A stretch of DNA of 41,038 nucleotides from Balneolaceae bacterium (GTDB lineage: Bacteria; Bacteroidota; Rhodothermia; Balneolales; Balneolaceae). This document shows, piece by piece, positions 8,988 to 17,568 of this stretch. Made by a program: the position numbers and the translations under genes. Each line of letters starts with the position of its first letter. Position 1 is the stretch's first letter. The stretch lies in NCBI GenBank assembly GCA_003559375.1, contig PWLN01000234.1:1-41038 (forward strand), in the 5' to 3' direction. Below the pieces are notes generated by a model that was not told the origin of the DNA, did not search any database, and saw only the letters and a program-made list of their open reading frames with translations.

Positions 8988-10211
8988 ATGGAAACCCTTG
9001 TAATTGATAATGTTAAAGAACTTCTTGGAGTAATGCTTCCTCAAGTACCTGAGGAGTTAAGAGGAATTGATCGTATTCAGTTCATCGCTAACATGCTTTT
9101 GAAAGCTCCTTCATCCCACAGAATTGAATTAAGAAGGCATTTAGAATTATATCTTGCCAATATGAAGAAAGTGGAAGCTTCTGATATTGATTTAGGAGGT
9201 GATGGCTGCCAGGGAAAAATCTGGTATCGTATCCATGGAATCAAGAAGCCAATTGCACAGGGGCCTATTTATAAATATGATGAATCCAATTTGTTAATTC
9301 TGAACCTTATTGGTGAAGAACAAATGAAAGTTCTGTTTGAGAGACGAAGTGTTGACCTGTCCTACTCTCTTTCTGCAGACAGAAACCGCAGATTCAGGGC
9401 CACAGTTTATTTTGATATGGATAATATCGGAATGAACATGAGGCAAATAAATGATCAGATTCGTCCTTTTAAAGACCTCAACCTGCACCCCGAAGTAGCA
9501 CGACACTTAAGCCTCAAATATCTCAAGTATGGCCTTACACTTGTAACTGGTATAACAGGTTCTGGCAAATCAACTACTCTAGACACCATTATTGATGCCA
9601 ATAACCGATCGGTACGAGGACATATTGTTATCATCGCTTCGCCAATTGAATTAATGCACAAACCACAAAAATGTATTATCAGGCACAGGGAAGTTGGCAG
9701 AGATGTGCCATCTTTTCGTGATGGAATTGTACAGGCAATGCGCCAGGACCCAGACATTGTAGTGATAGGAGAGTTGCGTGATGACGTAGCTATTCGTAAT
9801 GCCCTGGAAGTAACTGACTCAGGCCACAAAGTCTTCTCAACGCTTCACACTGCTTCAGCAATGGAAAGTATTGACAGAATTATTGGCGAGACAGCTTTAA
9901 ATGAACAGGAAAGGGTTCGGAACAGGCTCGCTGATGTATTGACTTGTGTAATAAGTCAAAAACTGGTAAATACACTTGAAGGAACAAGAGTGTTGGCTAA
10001 AGAGGTACTCATAGCTACACCATCTGTAAGAGCGGCAATCAGAAACAATAATGTACCGGAAATTTATCAAATGCTTAATGAAGGGGGACAATTCGGAATG
10101 CATACTCTGGAACAAGATCTTCAAAGGCTTGTTAGGCAGCGAATCATTAGTGTTGAGGAGGCAATTAACCAGGCTAATAATAAAACCCGTATTAAGCAAT
10201 TGCTTACATAA
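8988..10211 (+). CDS. pilT: PilT-family ATPase with altered Asp box
   Basis: 407 residues from ATG 8988; an in-frame TTG at 8979 is possible but less likely. The C-terminal two thirds match PilT retraction ATPases: Walker A GITGSGKSTT near residue 188, Walker B VVIGELRDD (E262, D265), His box SGHKVFSTLHTAS, and a PilT-like tail (AIRNNNVPEIYQMLNEGG...). The N-terminal region is longer than in typical PilT (about 340 residues). The Asp box, normally TIEDPIE with a catalytic glutamate, reads IIASPIE here: A217 and S218 replace the Glu-Asp pair. The PilB-type neighbour keeps its Glu. The enzyme may hydrolyse ATP poorly, use another residue, or act as a regulatory partner. It ends 11 bases before the PilMN-type gene, implying co-transcription. 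Confidence 0.85.
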   Translation: METLVIDNVKELLGVMLPQVPEELRGIDRIQFIANMLLKAPSSHRIELRRHLELYLANMKKVEASDIDLGGDGCQGKIWYRIHGIKKPIAQGPIYKYDESNLLILNLIGEEQMKVLFERRSVDLSYSLSADRNRRFRATVYFDMDNIGMNMRQINDQIRPFKDLNLHPEVARHLSLKYLKYGLTLVTGITGSGKSTTLDTIIDANNRSVRGHIVIIASPIELMHKPQKCIIRHREVGRDVPSFRDGIVQAMRQDPDIVVIGELRDDVAIRNALEVTDSGHKVFSTLHTASAMESIDRIIGETALNEQERVRNRLADVLTCVISQKLVNTLEGTRVLAKEVLIATPSVRAAIRNNNVPEIYQMLNEGGQFGMHTLEQDLQRLVRQRIISVEEAINQANNKTRIKQLLT

Positions 10212-10222
10212 ACTTTAGAACG

Positions 10223-12472
10223 TTGGCTAAGAAAGAATTCATAGGTATCTGTAGTGAATACGACCGGCTTCGAATGGCACGTGTTCAATTAACCAAAGGA
10301 GGAATTAAACTGCTTGGTGTTGAAACACTTGATATGCCATATCCGATCGCAAAGATAAATGAAGGAACATCTGATCCATTGAATCTTACAGACGACATTG
10401 ATGAATTTTTTGGTCTTGATGTTGTTGAGAAAGATACAGACGATTCTTTCCCTGAACTAACCGGTTCTGGCAAAAAATCAAAAGAATCTGATATTTCCGG
10501 GGAGTCATATTTAGAAGATAATTTTGATATGACCCGAATTGATGAAGATTCGGATACAGTAACCGATAACGAAAAAATATTAGCTGATTACTTCCAGAAG
10601 TTAGGCCGTAAAAAACTTCACTTCGGGCTTCATATTCCTTTTGGAAAGACTACATTTCAATTTGTCAGGAATGTGGATCCTGACAAAATGCGTAAGAAAG
10701 AACAAATTGATTTTTTTAACGAGAAACTCCGGCCTATTCATAATGAAGATCCGGAACCTGATCATTACAGCTGGGCAAAAGCTGCCGAAAATACCTGCCT
10801 GATTGCCTATAACCGTAATGAAACATCATTAATCAATTTAATTGAAGTTGCCGAGACTTATTATAAAGGCAAGCTAATAATTAATGAGCGCCTGCCTGAT
10901 GAAAGTATATGGGCTGGACTTGTTCGGGTAAATTATAATCTAACCCCGGATGATATCACAGGAATTATTGCAATCGGAGAGAAGTCTTCCCGAATTATGT
11001 TTATGAAAGGCAGAGAGATTTTTAATATTCTGCCAATCATAAACGAAGGGGAGAATAGTGATGATATCCTTAACACCATCTTTAGTAAAATCCTGTTCGA
11101 AATTGATAAAGGTGAACTGCCTAAACTCAACAGAATTTTAATAGCACGCTCAGCAAAGTTAAGTGAAAAAGTAAAACCCTATTTTGAAAAGCAGTTCGAT
11201 GAAATAGAAGTCGATTATCTTTCACTTCATCCGCAATATGTTTCATATGCAGATGAAATACTGAGTTCGCCGGATTATTTACAGCCCTATCTGTCTGCTA
11301 TTGGTGCCGCATGGGCTGCCAGCGGCGCGAACGAAAAAGAATTTTCTGAGCTTGCCCTGCTCCCCGATTATGTAAAAGAAAAACAACGTACATTAAAGAT
11401 TGAGTGGCACGGCATTGTGATATTGATTTTTATCGCACTTACTCCGCTTTACATTAATAATCTGTACCTATCAAGAGAGGCTGAATTAGCGCAACTTGAA
11501 CAGCAGGTACGCCTTATTGAGAATCAGATAGAAGAACTTCGGCCGATTGCCAATATGACTGAAGACCTTGTCGCTGATTACCAGGTCATTCAGTCTGAAA
11601 ACGACAGGCTTCTTGAATTGGCCAGTTACAGTCAAAAATGGTCAGAAGTGTTTTCCCTAATGAACGATGGAATATCGCAGATTCCACAGATATGGCTAAC
11701 CTCACTCAGAAGTGACGATGAAAATCTGAATCTTACTGGCGTGTCGTTAACACGACAACAAATCCCGGTTCTTGCACGGCTTTTTACAGACGCAAATATT
11801 CAACAGGTTTCAGAAACAGAACTAAGGGAGCAGCCAGTATATACTTTTGCCATGCAAGCCAATAATTACCGGCAAGACATTGAAGAGTTTCTTATTGAAA
11901 TGCCGCAAGTTGAATTTGATTTCGAACAAGGGGCCATGATCGAACTTGATTTTTCATTGGCACCTGAGGCAATTGAGGCTCCGGTTTTAGTCCCGGCAAT
12001 AAATGATAATCAATTTAGCGGTAATTCACCATCAGAAGTACTTACCCCTGCCGAAGGGGAAGATACTGAAATTGCAAATCAACCAGTGAATGAAGCAACT
12101 ATTGCAAATCAAAATGATGCTGAGACAACTGCAGAGAATAATGATGTACAAATTATTGAAACACCCGGCCAGGAAGGTTTCACTGGCACCACACGATACG
12201 GGCTTCGAGGACCTGAAGATGAACTATTGATCGGATCATATACCATAGTTTTGCATTCCATCCCAGACAGCACCCGCGCTGATGCCGAATACCAAATGCT
12301 CAGGCAAGAAGGATATAAGGCCACCTTGTGGCAGGCAGAAATTGAAGAAGGCCAATTTAACTGGAGAATCGGAGTCGGCCATTTTCAAACGATATCGGAT
12401 GCATTAAATGCCATAACAGAATTACCGGAACCATACAGATCAAATAATTTTATCATCCGGATTCGCGAATAA
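10223..12472 (+). CDS. PilM-PilN fusion with C-terminal SPOR domain
   Basis: 749 residues from TTG 10223; the next in-frame ATG would remove the first core strand, so TTG is chosen. Residues 1 to about 390 resemble the actin-like PilM/GspL cytoplasmic fold (FIGICSEYDRLRMARVQL at the start), with an acidic insertion at about 70-120. The usual DIGS phosphate loop is not kept. A transmembrane helix (about 394-414) and a coiled coil (about 415-460) follow, then a PilN-like periplasmic domain. A Gln/Asn/Glu-rich linker leads to a SPOR domain (about 668-749: YTIVLHSIPDSTRADAEYQML ... WRIGVGHFQTISDALNAI). PilM and PilN are usually separate; they form the inner-membrane platform linking motor to secretin. 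SPOR domains bind glycan strands lacking stem peptides, so this chain would also hold peptidoglycan directly. Fusion seen; anchoring role inferred. Confidence 0.82.
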   Translation: MAKKEFIGICSEYDRLRMARVQLTKGGIKLLGVETLDMPYPIAKINEGTSDPLNLTDDIDEFFGLDVVEKDTDDSFPELTGSGKKSKESDISGESYLEDNFDMTRIDEDSDTVTDNEKILADYFQKLGRKKLHFGLHIPFGKTTFQFVRNVDPDKMRKKEQIDFFNEKLRPIHNEDPEPDHYSWAKAAENTCLIAYNRNETSLINLIEVAETYYKGKLIINERLPDESIWAGLVRVNYNLTPDDITGIIAIGEKSSRIMFMKGREIFNILPIINEGENSDDILNTIFSKILFEIDKGELPKLNRILIARSAKLSEKVKPYFEKQFDEIEVDYLSLHPQYVSYADEILSSPDYLQPYLSAIGAAWAASGANEKEFSELALLPDYVKEKQRTLKIEWHGIVILIFIALTPLYINNLYLSREAELAQLEQQVRLIENQIEELRPIANMTEDLVADYQVIQSENDRLLELASYSQKWSEVFSLMNDGISQIPQIWLTSLRSDDENLNLTGVSLTRQQIPVLARLFTDANIQQVSETELREQPVYTFAMQANNYRQDIEEFLIEMPQVEFDFEQGAMIELDFSLAPEAIEAPVLVPAINDNQFSGNSPSEVLTPAEGEDTEIANQPVNEATIANQNDAETTAENNDVQIIETPGQEGFTGTTRYGLRGPEDELLIGSYTIVLHSIPDSTRADAEYQMLRQEGYKATLWQAEIEEGQFNWRIGVGHFQTISDALNAITELPEPYRSNNFIIRIRE

Positions 12473-12482
12473 CTCAACCAAA

Positions 12483-13343
12483 ATGAAATATAGCGTTCGA
12501 AATACTCTGATTTTGCTTTTCACACTTGCCATAATGGTTGGTGGCGGATGGTTTTATGTGCATAACAAATTCAGTGAGGATATCGAACTCAATGCAAACA
12601 GAATTGAAAACCTGGAGCGTGAATACAGGCAAATCGAAAGTACCGCGAATATGTTTGCTATTGCCCAGGCTAATTACAATGAAGCGCTATATGTACGTTT
12701 AAATCACCCTAAAGAATTATTCCGTGATCATAGTTCAAGTAACTTCTATGATTATCTACAGGAATTAAACCGTGGCATTTCATTTACAGAATTAAATTAC
12801 TCACTCAATGATTCAACCCGAAATCAGGACCACGGTATTGTTAGTGTTAATATTCAGGGCGAAGGTCGATACGAAAATCTTGTTAATTTTATATACAGGC
12901 TGTAATACAGCAGGCCACTTGTTCAAATACGTTCTGTACAGCTCGATAATATCACTGACTTCGAACGCCTTGACAGGGTTAACTTTCAGATAGCAATCGG
13001 GGCATATTATCGTCGTGGTGAGTGGACGAATTACCGTGCAGCCCTTGAGCCTTCTGATCCTTTTGGCAGAATTTTACATAACCCCTACTATCCGTTAATC
13101 CATGAAGTAGCCCCAAATATTGAAGATCTTCCTGAAGTTGATAACAGCAGGCTTGTTGTATTGACAGGATCAACAGTTCATATCATCGATCAAAACGGAA
13201 CTTTACAAAGGCTGAATATTGGAGACAGAGTCTATTTGGGAAGATTGACTTCCATCAATATGCAGCGCGGTGAAGCTGAGTTTCAACTAAACCGAGGTGG
13301 AATCAGAGACAGAGTAGTACTGACACTCACACAACAACAATAG
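12483..13343 (+). pseudogene. PilO-PilP-like fusion interrupted by an in-frame TAA
   Basis: One frame of 287 codons runs from ATG 12483 to TAG at 13343, broken only by TAA at 12903-12905. The first part (140 residues) has a transmembrane helix (about 7-24), a coiled coil and a PilO core ending GRYENLVNFIYRL. After the TAA the same frame goes on with YSRPLVQIRSVQLDN, exactly what follows a Glu in PilO proteins (pattern FxYRLExxxPLVxI). One G-to-T change (GAA to TAA) explains it. Residues from about 227 on (VVLTGSTVHIIDQNGTLQRL) resemble the PilP/GspC homology region, so PilO and PilP seem fused. No ATG exists between the stop and 13262, so re-initiation cannot restore the middle. It begins 10 bases after the PilMN-type gene and ends 7 before the secretin gene. 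Either a real nonsense mutation or a sequence error. Confidence 0.8.
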
Positions 13344-13350
13344 ATCAGGC

Positions 13351-14568
13351 ATGAAAATGAAATTAAAAATTGCTCTTTCAGTCATTTTGCTTCTGGCAAC
13401 TATTACCAATGCAAATTCTCAGGACAGGCTTCCGGAACGTGAATTTGTAAATCCGGAGGAACTTATCATCCTGTCAAGAGACATCAGTTTTGCCAACGCT
13501 CTTGATATTTTGGAGGAGTTTGCCATGCAATTCAGGAACAAGATTTTTATCAACCGTGCTACATTTACAGGGCCAATTGGAATTGATATACCCCAAATGC
13601 ACTGGGAAGATGCCTTGTTTAGAATAACTGCAGCAAACAATATGGTTGTGAATGAGTTAAATCGGTACTACGAAATATTTGATGTGCCGGATGATGAAAT
13701 CGAAATGGTGGAAGATGAACGCCCCAGAAGAGCAATAGAAGATGTTGTCGTTAATTTTGGTACAAGAGAAATTGAGATATCCGCAACATTTTTCCAGGGC
13801 GACAGGCGTCTGATCCGTGAACTTGGAATTGATTGGACCAGTCTGTATAACGACAGGGTTCGGTTACAAAATTTTTCTGCAGCAAGTGTTGGCCAGGATG
13901 TATTCGAAGCAGAATTTAACTGGACAGACATCTTTAATTCCGGCTGGGATATCAACGCCCTGTTTAGTGCTTTTGAAACAAGCGACAAAGGTGAAATACT
14001 ATCGTCGCCTACCATTAAAGTAATGGATGGAGAAGAAGGCAGAATACAAGTGGGGCAGGACTTTTCTATTAAACAGCGTGATTTTGCAGGTAATATCACC
14101 GACCGGTTTTTCAATACCGGTACAATCCTTACTGTAAATCCTCGTGTTTTTTATCATGAAGGTGAACCATTCATCTATATGCGGGTAAATGCGGAAAGAA
14201 GTACAGCCCAGCCCGATCCCATCAGTACTATAGTTTTTAAACAGGAAGCCCAAACAGACCTATTGCTCCTTAGTGGAGAAAGTACCGTTATTGCCGGCCT
14301 ATATGAGACTGAAGTGATTCGTACACGAAGAGGAATCCCCTTCCTTAAAGATCTGCCTGGCTGGTTTTTTGGATTGCGTTACCTTTTTGGTTATGAATCT
14401 ACTGAAAATGTAGTTCAGGAGCTTGTAGTGCTTTTAAAAGCTACACTTGTACCTACACTTGAAGAAAGGCTTGCCGATCCTCGCAGAGAAATCCCGGACC
14501 TGCTTCGGGACCGACGAATCCAATTCCAGGAGGAATTGAGGGAATTGGAGCAAATACAGCTTGATTAA
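13351..14568 (+). CDS. pilQ: Compact PilQ/GspD-type secretin
   Basis: 405 residues with a Sec signal peptide (about 1-23, hydrophobic core SVILLLATI). Residues about 40-115 form one STN/N0-like domain (FANALDILEEFAMQFRNKIFI ... WEDALFRITAANNM). The conserved secretin beta-domain follows at once, with GEILSSPTIKVMDGEEGRIQVG, VNPRVFYHEGEPFIYMRVN and the signature RRGIPFLKDLPGWFFGLRYLFG near residue 330. The N1/N2 ring-building domains and AMIN domains found in most PilQ/GspD proteins are absent, which makes this much shorter than the usual 550-800 residues. A charged tail ends the chain. It should form the outer-membrane channel of the machine. It lies 7 bases after the PilO-PilP-like frame and is followed by an intrinsic terminator, marking the end of the cluster. 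Confidence 0.88.
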   Translation: MKMKLKIALSVILLLATITNANSQDRLPEREFVNPEELIILSRDISFANALDILEEFAMQFRNKIFINRATFTGPIGIDIPQMHWEDALFRITAANNMVVNELNRYYEIFDVPDDEIEMVEDERPRRAIEDVVVNFGTREIEISATFFQGDRRLIRELGIDWTSLYNDRVRLQNFSAASVGQDVFEAEFNWTDIFNSGWDINALFSAFETSDKGEILSSPTIKVMDGEEGRIQVGQDFSIKQRDFAGNITDRFFNTGTILTVNPRVFYHEGEPFIYMRVNAERSTAQPDPISTIVFKQEAQTDLLLLSGESTVIAGLYETEVIRTRRGIPFLKDLPGWFFGLRYLFGYESTENVVQELVVLLKATLVPTLEERLADPRREIPDLLRDRRIQFQEELRELEQIQLD

Positions 14569-14593
14569 AACTTAACCGGTAAAATTTTTTCTT

Positions 14594-14641
14594 AGCCATC
14601 GGAGATCCCGGTACAGAAAGCAGGATCCCGATGGCTTTTTA
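14594..14641 (+). terminator. Intrinsic terminator after the secretin gene
   Basis: AGCCATCGG-A-GATCC (14594-14608) pairs with GGATCCCGATGGCT (14623-14636) with one bulged base and a 14-nt loop, followed by a run of T. It starts 26 bases after the secretin stop codon and separates the pilus-like cluster from the PH-domain genes. Confidence 0.8.
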
Positions 14642-14733
14642 GTTTGTGCACATTCTTGAATGATCGATCTTGATGGAGTTAGGGTTTCGTCTCTTTGAAT
14701 GATAACGTACCTTTCAATATTCAAAAAAATGTT

Positions 14734-15213
14734 ATGTCTGAACCTCTTTTTCACAAAATAACCCCCCGTGCCATTAAGGTCTGGCAATGGGGGAATTCCA
14801 TTGGCAATTTATTCTATTTTATGATTCCAGCCGGTTATGCACTTTTTTTCGGGCTGGAACAGTTTCACTTCTGGATGGTTTTATTCCTTACAATAATGTT
14901 CCTGATTATTTGGATTCTCTCAATTGTATTGATGCCTTATCTGTTATGGAAGAACTGGAGGTACGCTGTGGACGAAAAAGAGATTGATCTTAAAAGAGGT
15001 GTGATTGTTAAAACCCGTACTTTAATACCCCTCAGCCGTGTTCAACATGTCGACACAAGACAAGGCCCTTTATTAAGGTGGTATGGACTCTCGTCTGTTA
15101 CCATCTCCACTGCCGCAACAACCCATGAAATACCTGCACTGGATACCGTAATTGCAGACCGGGTTCGCCGTCAAATATCAACTTATGCACGCCTGGCAGA
15201 AGAAGATGTCTGA
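14734..15213 (+). CDS. YdbS-like bacterial PH-domain membrane protein
   Basis: 159 residues from ATG 14734 (MSEPLFHKITPRAIKVW); a TTG start 39 bases upstream is open but less likely. Two transmembrane helices lie in the first half. The second half is a bacterial PH domain of the bPH_2 family (YAVDEKEIDLKRGVIVKTRT, then LIPLSRVQHVDTRQGPLLRWYGLSSV). Such proteins occur in pairs with YdbT-like proteins; their molecular role is not settled. The stop codon overlaps the next start (ATGTCTGA), so the two are translationally coupled and probably interact. Confidence 0.85.
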   Translation: MSEPLFHKITPRAIKVWQWGNSIGNLFYFMIPAGYALFFGLEQFHFWMVLFLTIMFLIIWILSIVLMPYLLWKNWRYAVDEKEIDLKRGVIVKTRTLIPLSRVQHVDTRQGPLLRWYGLSSVTISTAATTHEIPALDTVIADRVRRQISTYARLAEEDV

Positions 15214-16696
15214 TTTTGAAAGACAACATCCTGTGGCTGCAGTTAGCAAGGCATTCAGCCTTATCAGGGGCAACTTATTGACGATTCTTATATTTCTTTT
15301 CGTAGGTGCCCGAAGTGAAAGTTTTCCTTTCCTATGGTGGATTGGAGGTGGTTTTGGTTTTTTGCTTGTGATGGGCTTTTTGAATTGGCTGCGTTTTCTT
15401 TACAAAATTGAGGACGGTATGCTGCACATTAAAAGTGGAATATTTGTCAGGAAAAATATCTATCTCACAAAAGACCGAATCCAGGTTATCGATGTTTCAT
15501 CCGGAATTATCCAGCGCAGCTTTGGCCTTGTACGGCTCGACATCCAAACCGCTGGTTCCAGTTCCCGCCAGGCTGCCCTGGAAGCAATTACACGTGAAAA
15601 GGCTTATGAAATTAACTGGATTCTAAGGGAGCAATCAGAACAAACCACTGAAGACCTGCTTTCCTCAGACAGCACTTCAGATATTGTTGATGATTCAAGA
15701 ATGATAAAAGTTCCTAATAAAGAATTACTTATCGCAGCATCTACTTCCGGCAGTTTTGGTATTGCTCTCTCTATCATTGCCACTGTTTTTTCACAGCTTG
15801 AGCCACTTATCAGCGAATCAGAACTTTTTGAATATTTCTTTGGCCTTCTCCCCTCTCAAACCGATACCATCCTCATTCTTACCGTTATTGCAATTTTTGT
15901 ACTATTTGCATGGCTGATCTCTTTCTTCAGTACGCTTTTAACCTATGGCAATTTTCAGCTTATAATTAAAAAGAAAGAAATCGTGATTTCGAGAGGGATT
16001 TTTGAAAAAAAACGTATTACAATACCTTATAACCGGATTCAGGCCATCCATGTTACCGAGGGAATCATACGCCAACCCCTGGGGTACGCCTCTATACACC
16101 TTGAAAGTGCCGGATATGGAGACGACAAGGGCACCGGGTCTATTGTGCTGTTTCCACTTATTAAACATGAAAATATCCTTGTATTATTAGAAGAAATAAT
16201 ACCAGATTATGAAAAGAAACTGGAAGGATTAAAACCGCCTTCGCGTTCATTACGTCGTTATCTACTGCGAAGCGCACTTCCGGTGACTGTAATTTCATCT
16301 TTTTTATACTGGTTCATGCAACTCAATATTTTTATCTGGATTTTCCCACTGGCTTCGGTATGGTGGGGGTGGCTGAAATACAGAGATGCTGCTATCGGTT
16401 GGGGTGATGATATATTGTTAATGCGAAGCCGGCGGCTCTCAAAGTCAACAGCCTACATTAAAAAGAAGCGCGTTCAGGATGCAACAGTCAGCCAAAGCCC
16501 ATTCCAGAAGTGGCGAAACCTTTGCTCTGTCCAGATATTTGTTGCATCGGGTGACCAGGGAAAGACATTTACAGTGCGGGATATTGAGCTTAATGATGGC
16601 ATGAAATTACTGAATCAGGTCAGAAAAAATGGTAAATCATCTGTAATTCTTGAGTCTGATTATTCCAATAAAATTCTGCTTCCAGGCTGGCCTTGA
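15206..16696 (+). CDS. YdbT-like protein with three PH domains
   Basis: 496 residues from ATG 15206, chosen because GAAGAAG precedes it and it overlaps the upstream stop by 8 bases. Three bPH_2 domains are visible: YKIEDGMLHIKSGIFVRK (about residue 67), LIIKKKEIVISRGIFEKKR (about 250) and a more diverged one starting AIGWGDDILLMRSRRL (about 394). Each is preceded by a pair of transmembrane helices. The repeated pattern is a basic strand, then RIQxIxVxxGIIxRxxG, then a short strand. This is the usual partner of the YdbS-like protein. The family sits in the cytoplasmic membrane; lipid or protein ligands are unknown. No terminator is clear before the next gene, 81 bases downstream. Confidence 0.87.
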   Translation: MSDFERQHPVAAVSKAFSLIRGNLLTILIFLFVGARSESFPFLWWIGGGFGFLLVMGFLNWLRFLYKIEDGMLHIKSGIFVRKNIYLTKDRIQVIDVSSGIIQRSFGLVRLDIQTAGSSSRQAALEAITREKAYEINWILREQSEQTTEDLLSSDSTSDIVDDSRMIKVPNKELLIAASTSGSFGIALSIIATVFSQLEPLISESELFEYFFGLLPSQTDTILILTVIAIFVLFAWLISFFSTLLTYGNFQLIIKKKEIVISRGIFEKKRITIPYNRIQAIHVTEGIIRQPLGYASIHLESAGYGDDKGTGSIVLFPLIKHENILVLLEEIIPDYEKKLEGLKPPSRSLRRYLLRSALPVTVISSFLYWFMQLNIFIWIFPLASVWWGWLKYRDAAIGWGDDILLMRSRRLSKSTAYIKKKRVQDATVSQSPFQKWRNLCSVQIFVASGDQGKTFTVRDIELNDGMKLLNQVRKNGKSSVILESDYSNKILLPGWP

Positions 16697-16777
16697 GCCA
16701 AAAACGATTGGTCAATCTGTGTGATTATGTATTGTCTGAAATCAATGCAATATTGAATTAATAAACCACAAAATTTT

Positions 16778-17542
16778 ATGAAACCCTATCTTCTTGCTGA
16801 AACGAACTGGAAGGATGTTAAAAACAGAAAATTCGAAATTGCCGTTTTGCCCTGGGGTGCCACCGAGGCTCACAACTACCATCTGCCATATGCAACAGAT
16901 AATATTCAGGTTTCTAACATTGCTGAGAAAGCAGGTAAGCTGGCATGGGATAAAGGGGCGAAAGTTATTGTCTTGCCCAATATCCCGTATGGAGTCAATA
17001 CCGGTCAGGCCGATATTCTTTTGGATATGAATATAAACCCAAGCACTCAACACATTATTCTGAGAGACCTTATTCAAGTACTTAACCGGCAGGAAATTCG
17101 TAAACTCTTGGTTATAAACGGACATGGCGGCAACAATTTCAAGCCTATTCTGAGAGAACTGGGGCTCGAATTTCCGGATATGATCCTTGCACTTTGTAAC
17201 TGGTTCGGGATCGCCAAACGAGAAATAAGTTTCCGTGAAGATGGTGATCATGCTGATGAAATGGAAACCAGCCTGATGATGTATCTTAAGCCGGAACTTG
17301 TGCTGCCATTATCTGAAGCCGGTGATGGCAAAGAGAAAAAATCTGTAATAACCGGAATCAGGGAAGGCTGGGCATGGTCTGAGCGTAAATGGTCTGAAGT
17401 AACCACAGATACCGGTATCGGTAATCCAAAAAATTCTACCCCGGAAAAAGGAGAAGAAATTTTCAATCTGGTTACAAACAAAATCGCTATACTCATTTCT
17501 GAATTAGCAGAAATGGATCCAAAAAATCAGTACCGTGAATAA
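16778..17542 (+). CDS. Creatininase-family metal-dependent amidohydrolase
   Basis: 254 residues, the usual length. The N-terminal metal site is intact: LPWGATEAHNYHLPYATD provides E30, H32 and D41, matching the Glu-x-His...Asp set of creatininase. INGHGGNN supplies the family's glycine-rich loop and GDHADEMETSLM the later His/Glu region. Family members open cyclic or linear amides (creatinine, formamidopyrimidine in riboflavin/F420 pathways, mycofactocin peptide). The neighbours (PH-domain proteins, GcvP) do not point to one of these, so the substrate is unassigned. The gene converges on gcvP with only 26 bases between the stop codons. Confidence 0.88.
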   Translation: MKPYLLAETNWKDVKNRKFEIAVLPWGATEAHNYHLPYATDNIQVSNIAEKAGKLAWDKGAKVIVLPNIPYGVNTGQADILLDMNINPSTQHIILRDLIQVLNRQEIRKLLVINGHGGNNFKPILRELGLEFPDMILALCNWFGIAKREISFREDGDHADEMETSLMMYLKPELVLPLSEAGDGKEKKSVITGIREGWAWSERKWSEVTTDTGIGNPKNSTPEKGEEIFNLVTNKIAILISELAEMDPKNQYRE

Positions 17543-17568
17543 TGACTTAATCAGTTCACCGACTCATT

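Noticed and set aside
12903-12905. Recoding as selenocysteine or pyrrolysine
   Set aside because: The codon is TAA, not TGA or TAG, and PilO has no reason for either residue here.
12906-13343. Frameshift, or a separate downstream gene starting at TTG 13161
   Set aside because: The frame is the same on both sides of the TAA, so there is no frameshift. The 85 codons between the stop and 13161 continue the PilO pattern, so a new gene starting there would omit conserved sequence.
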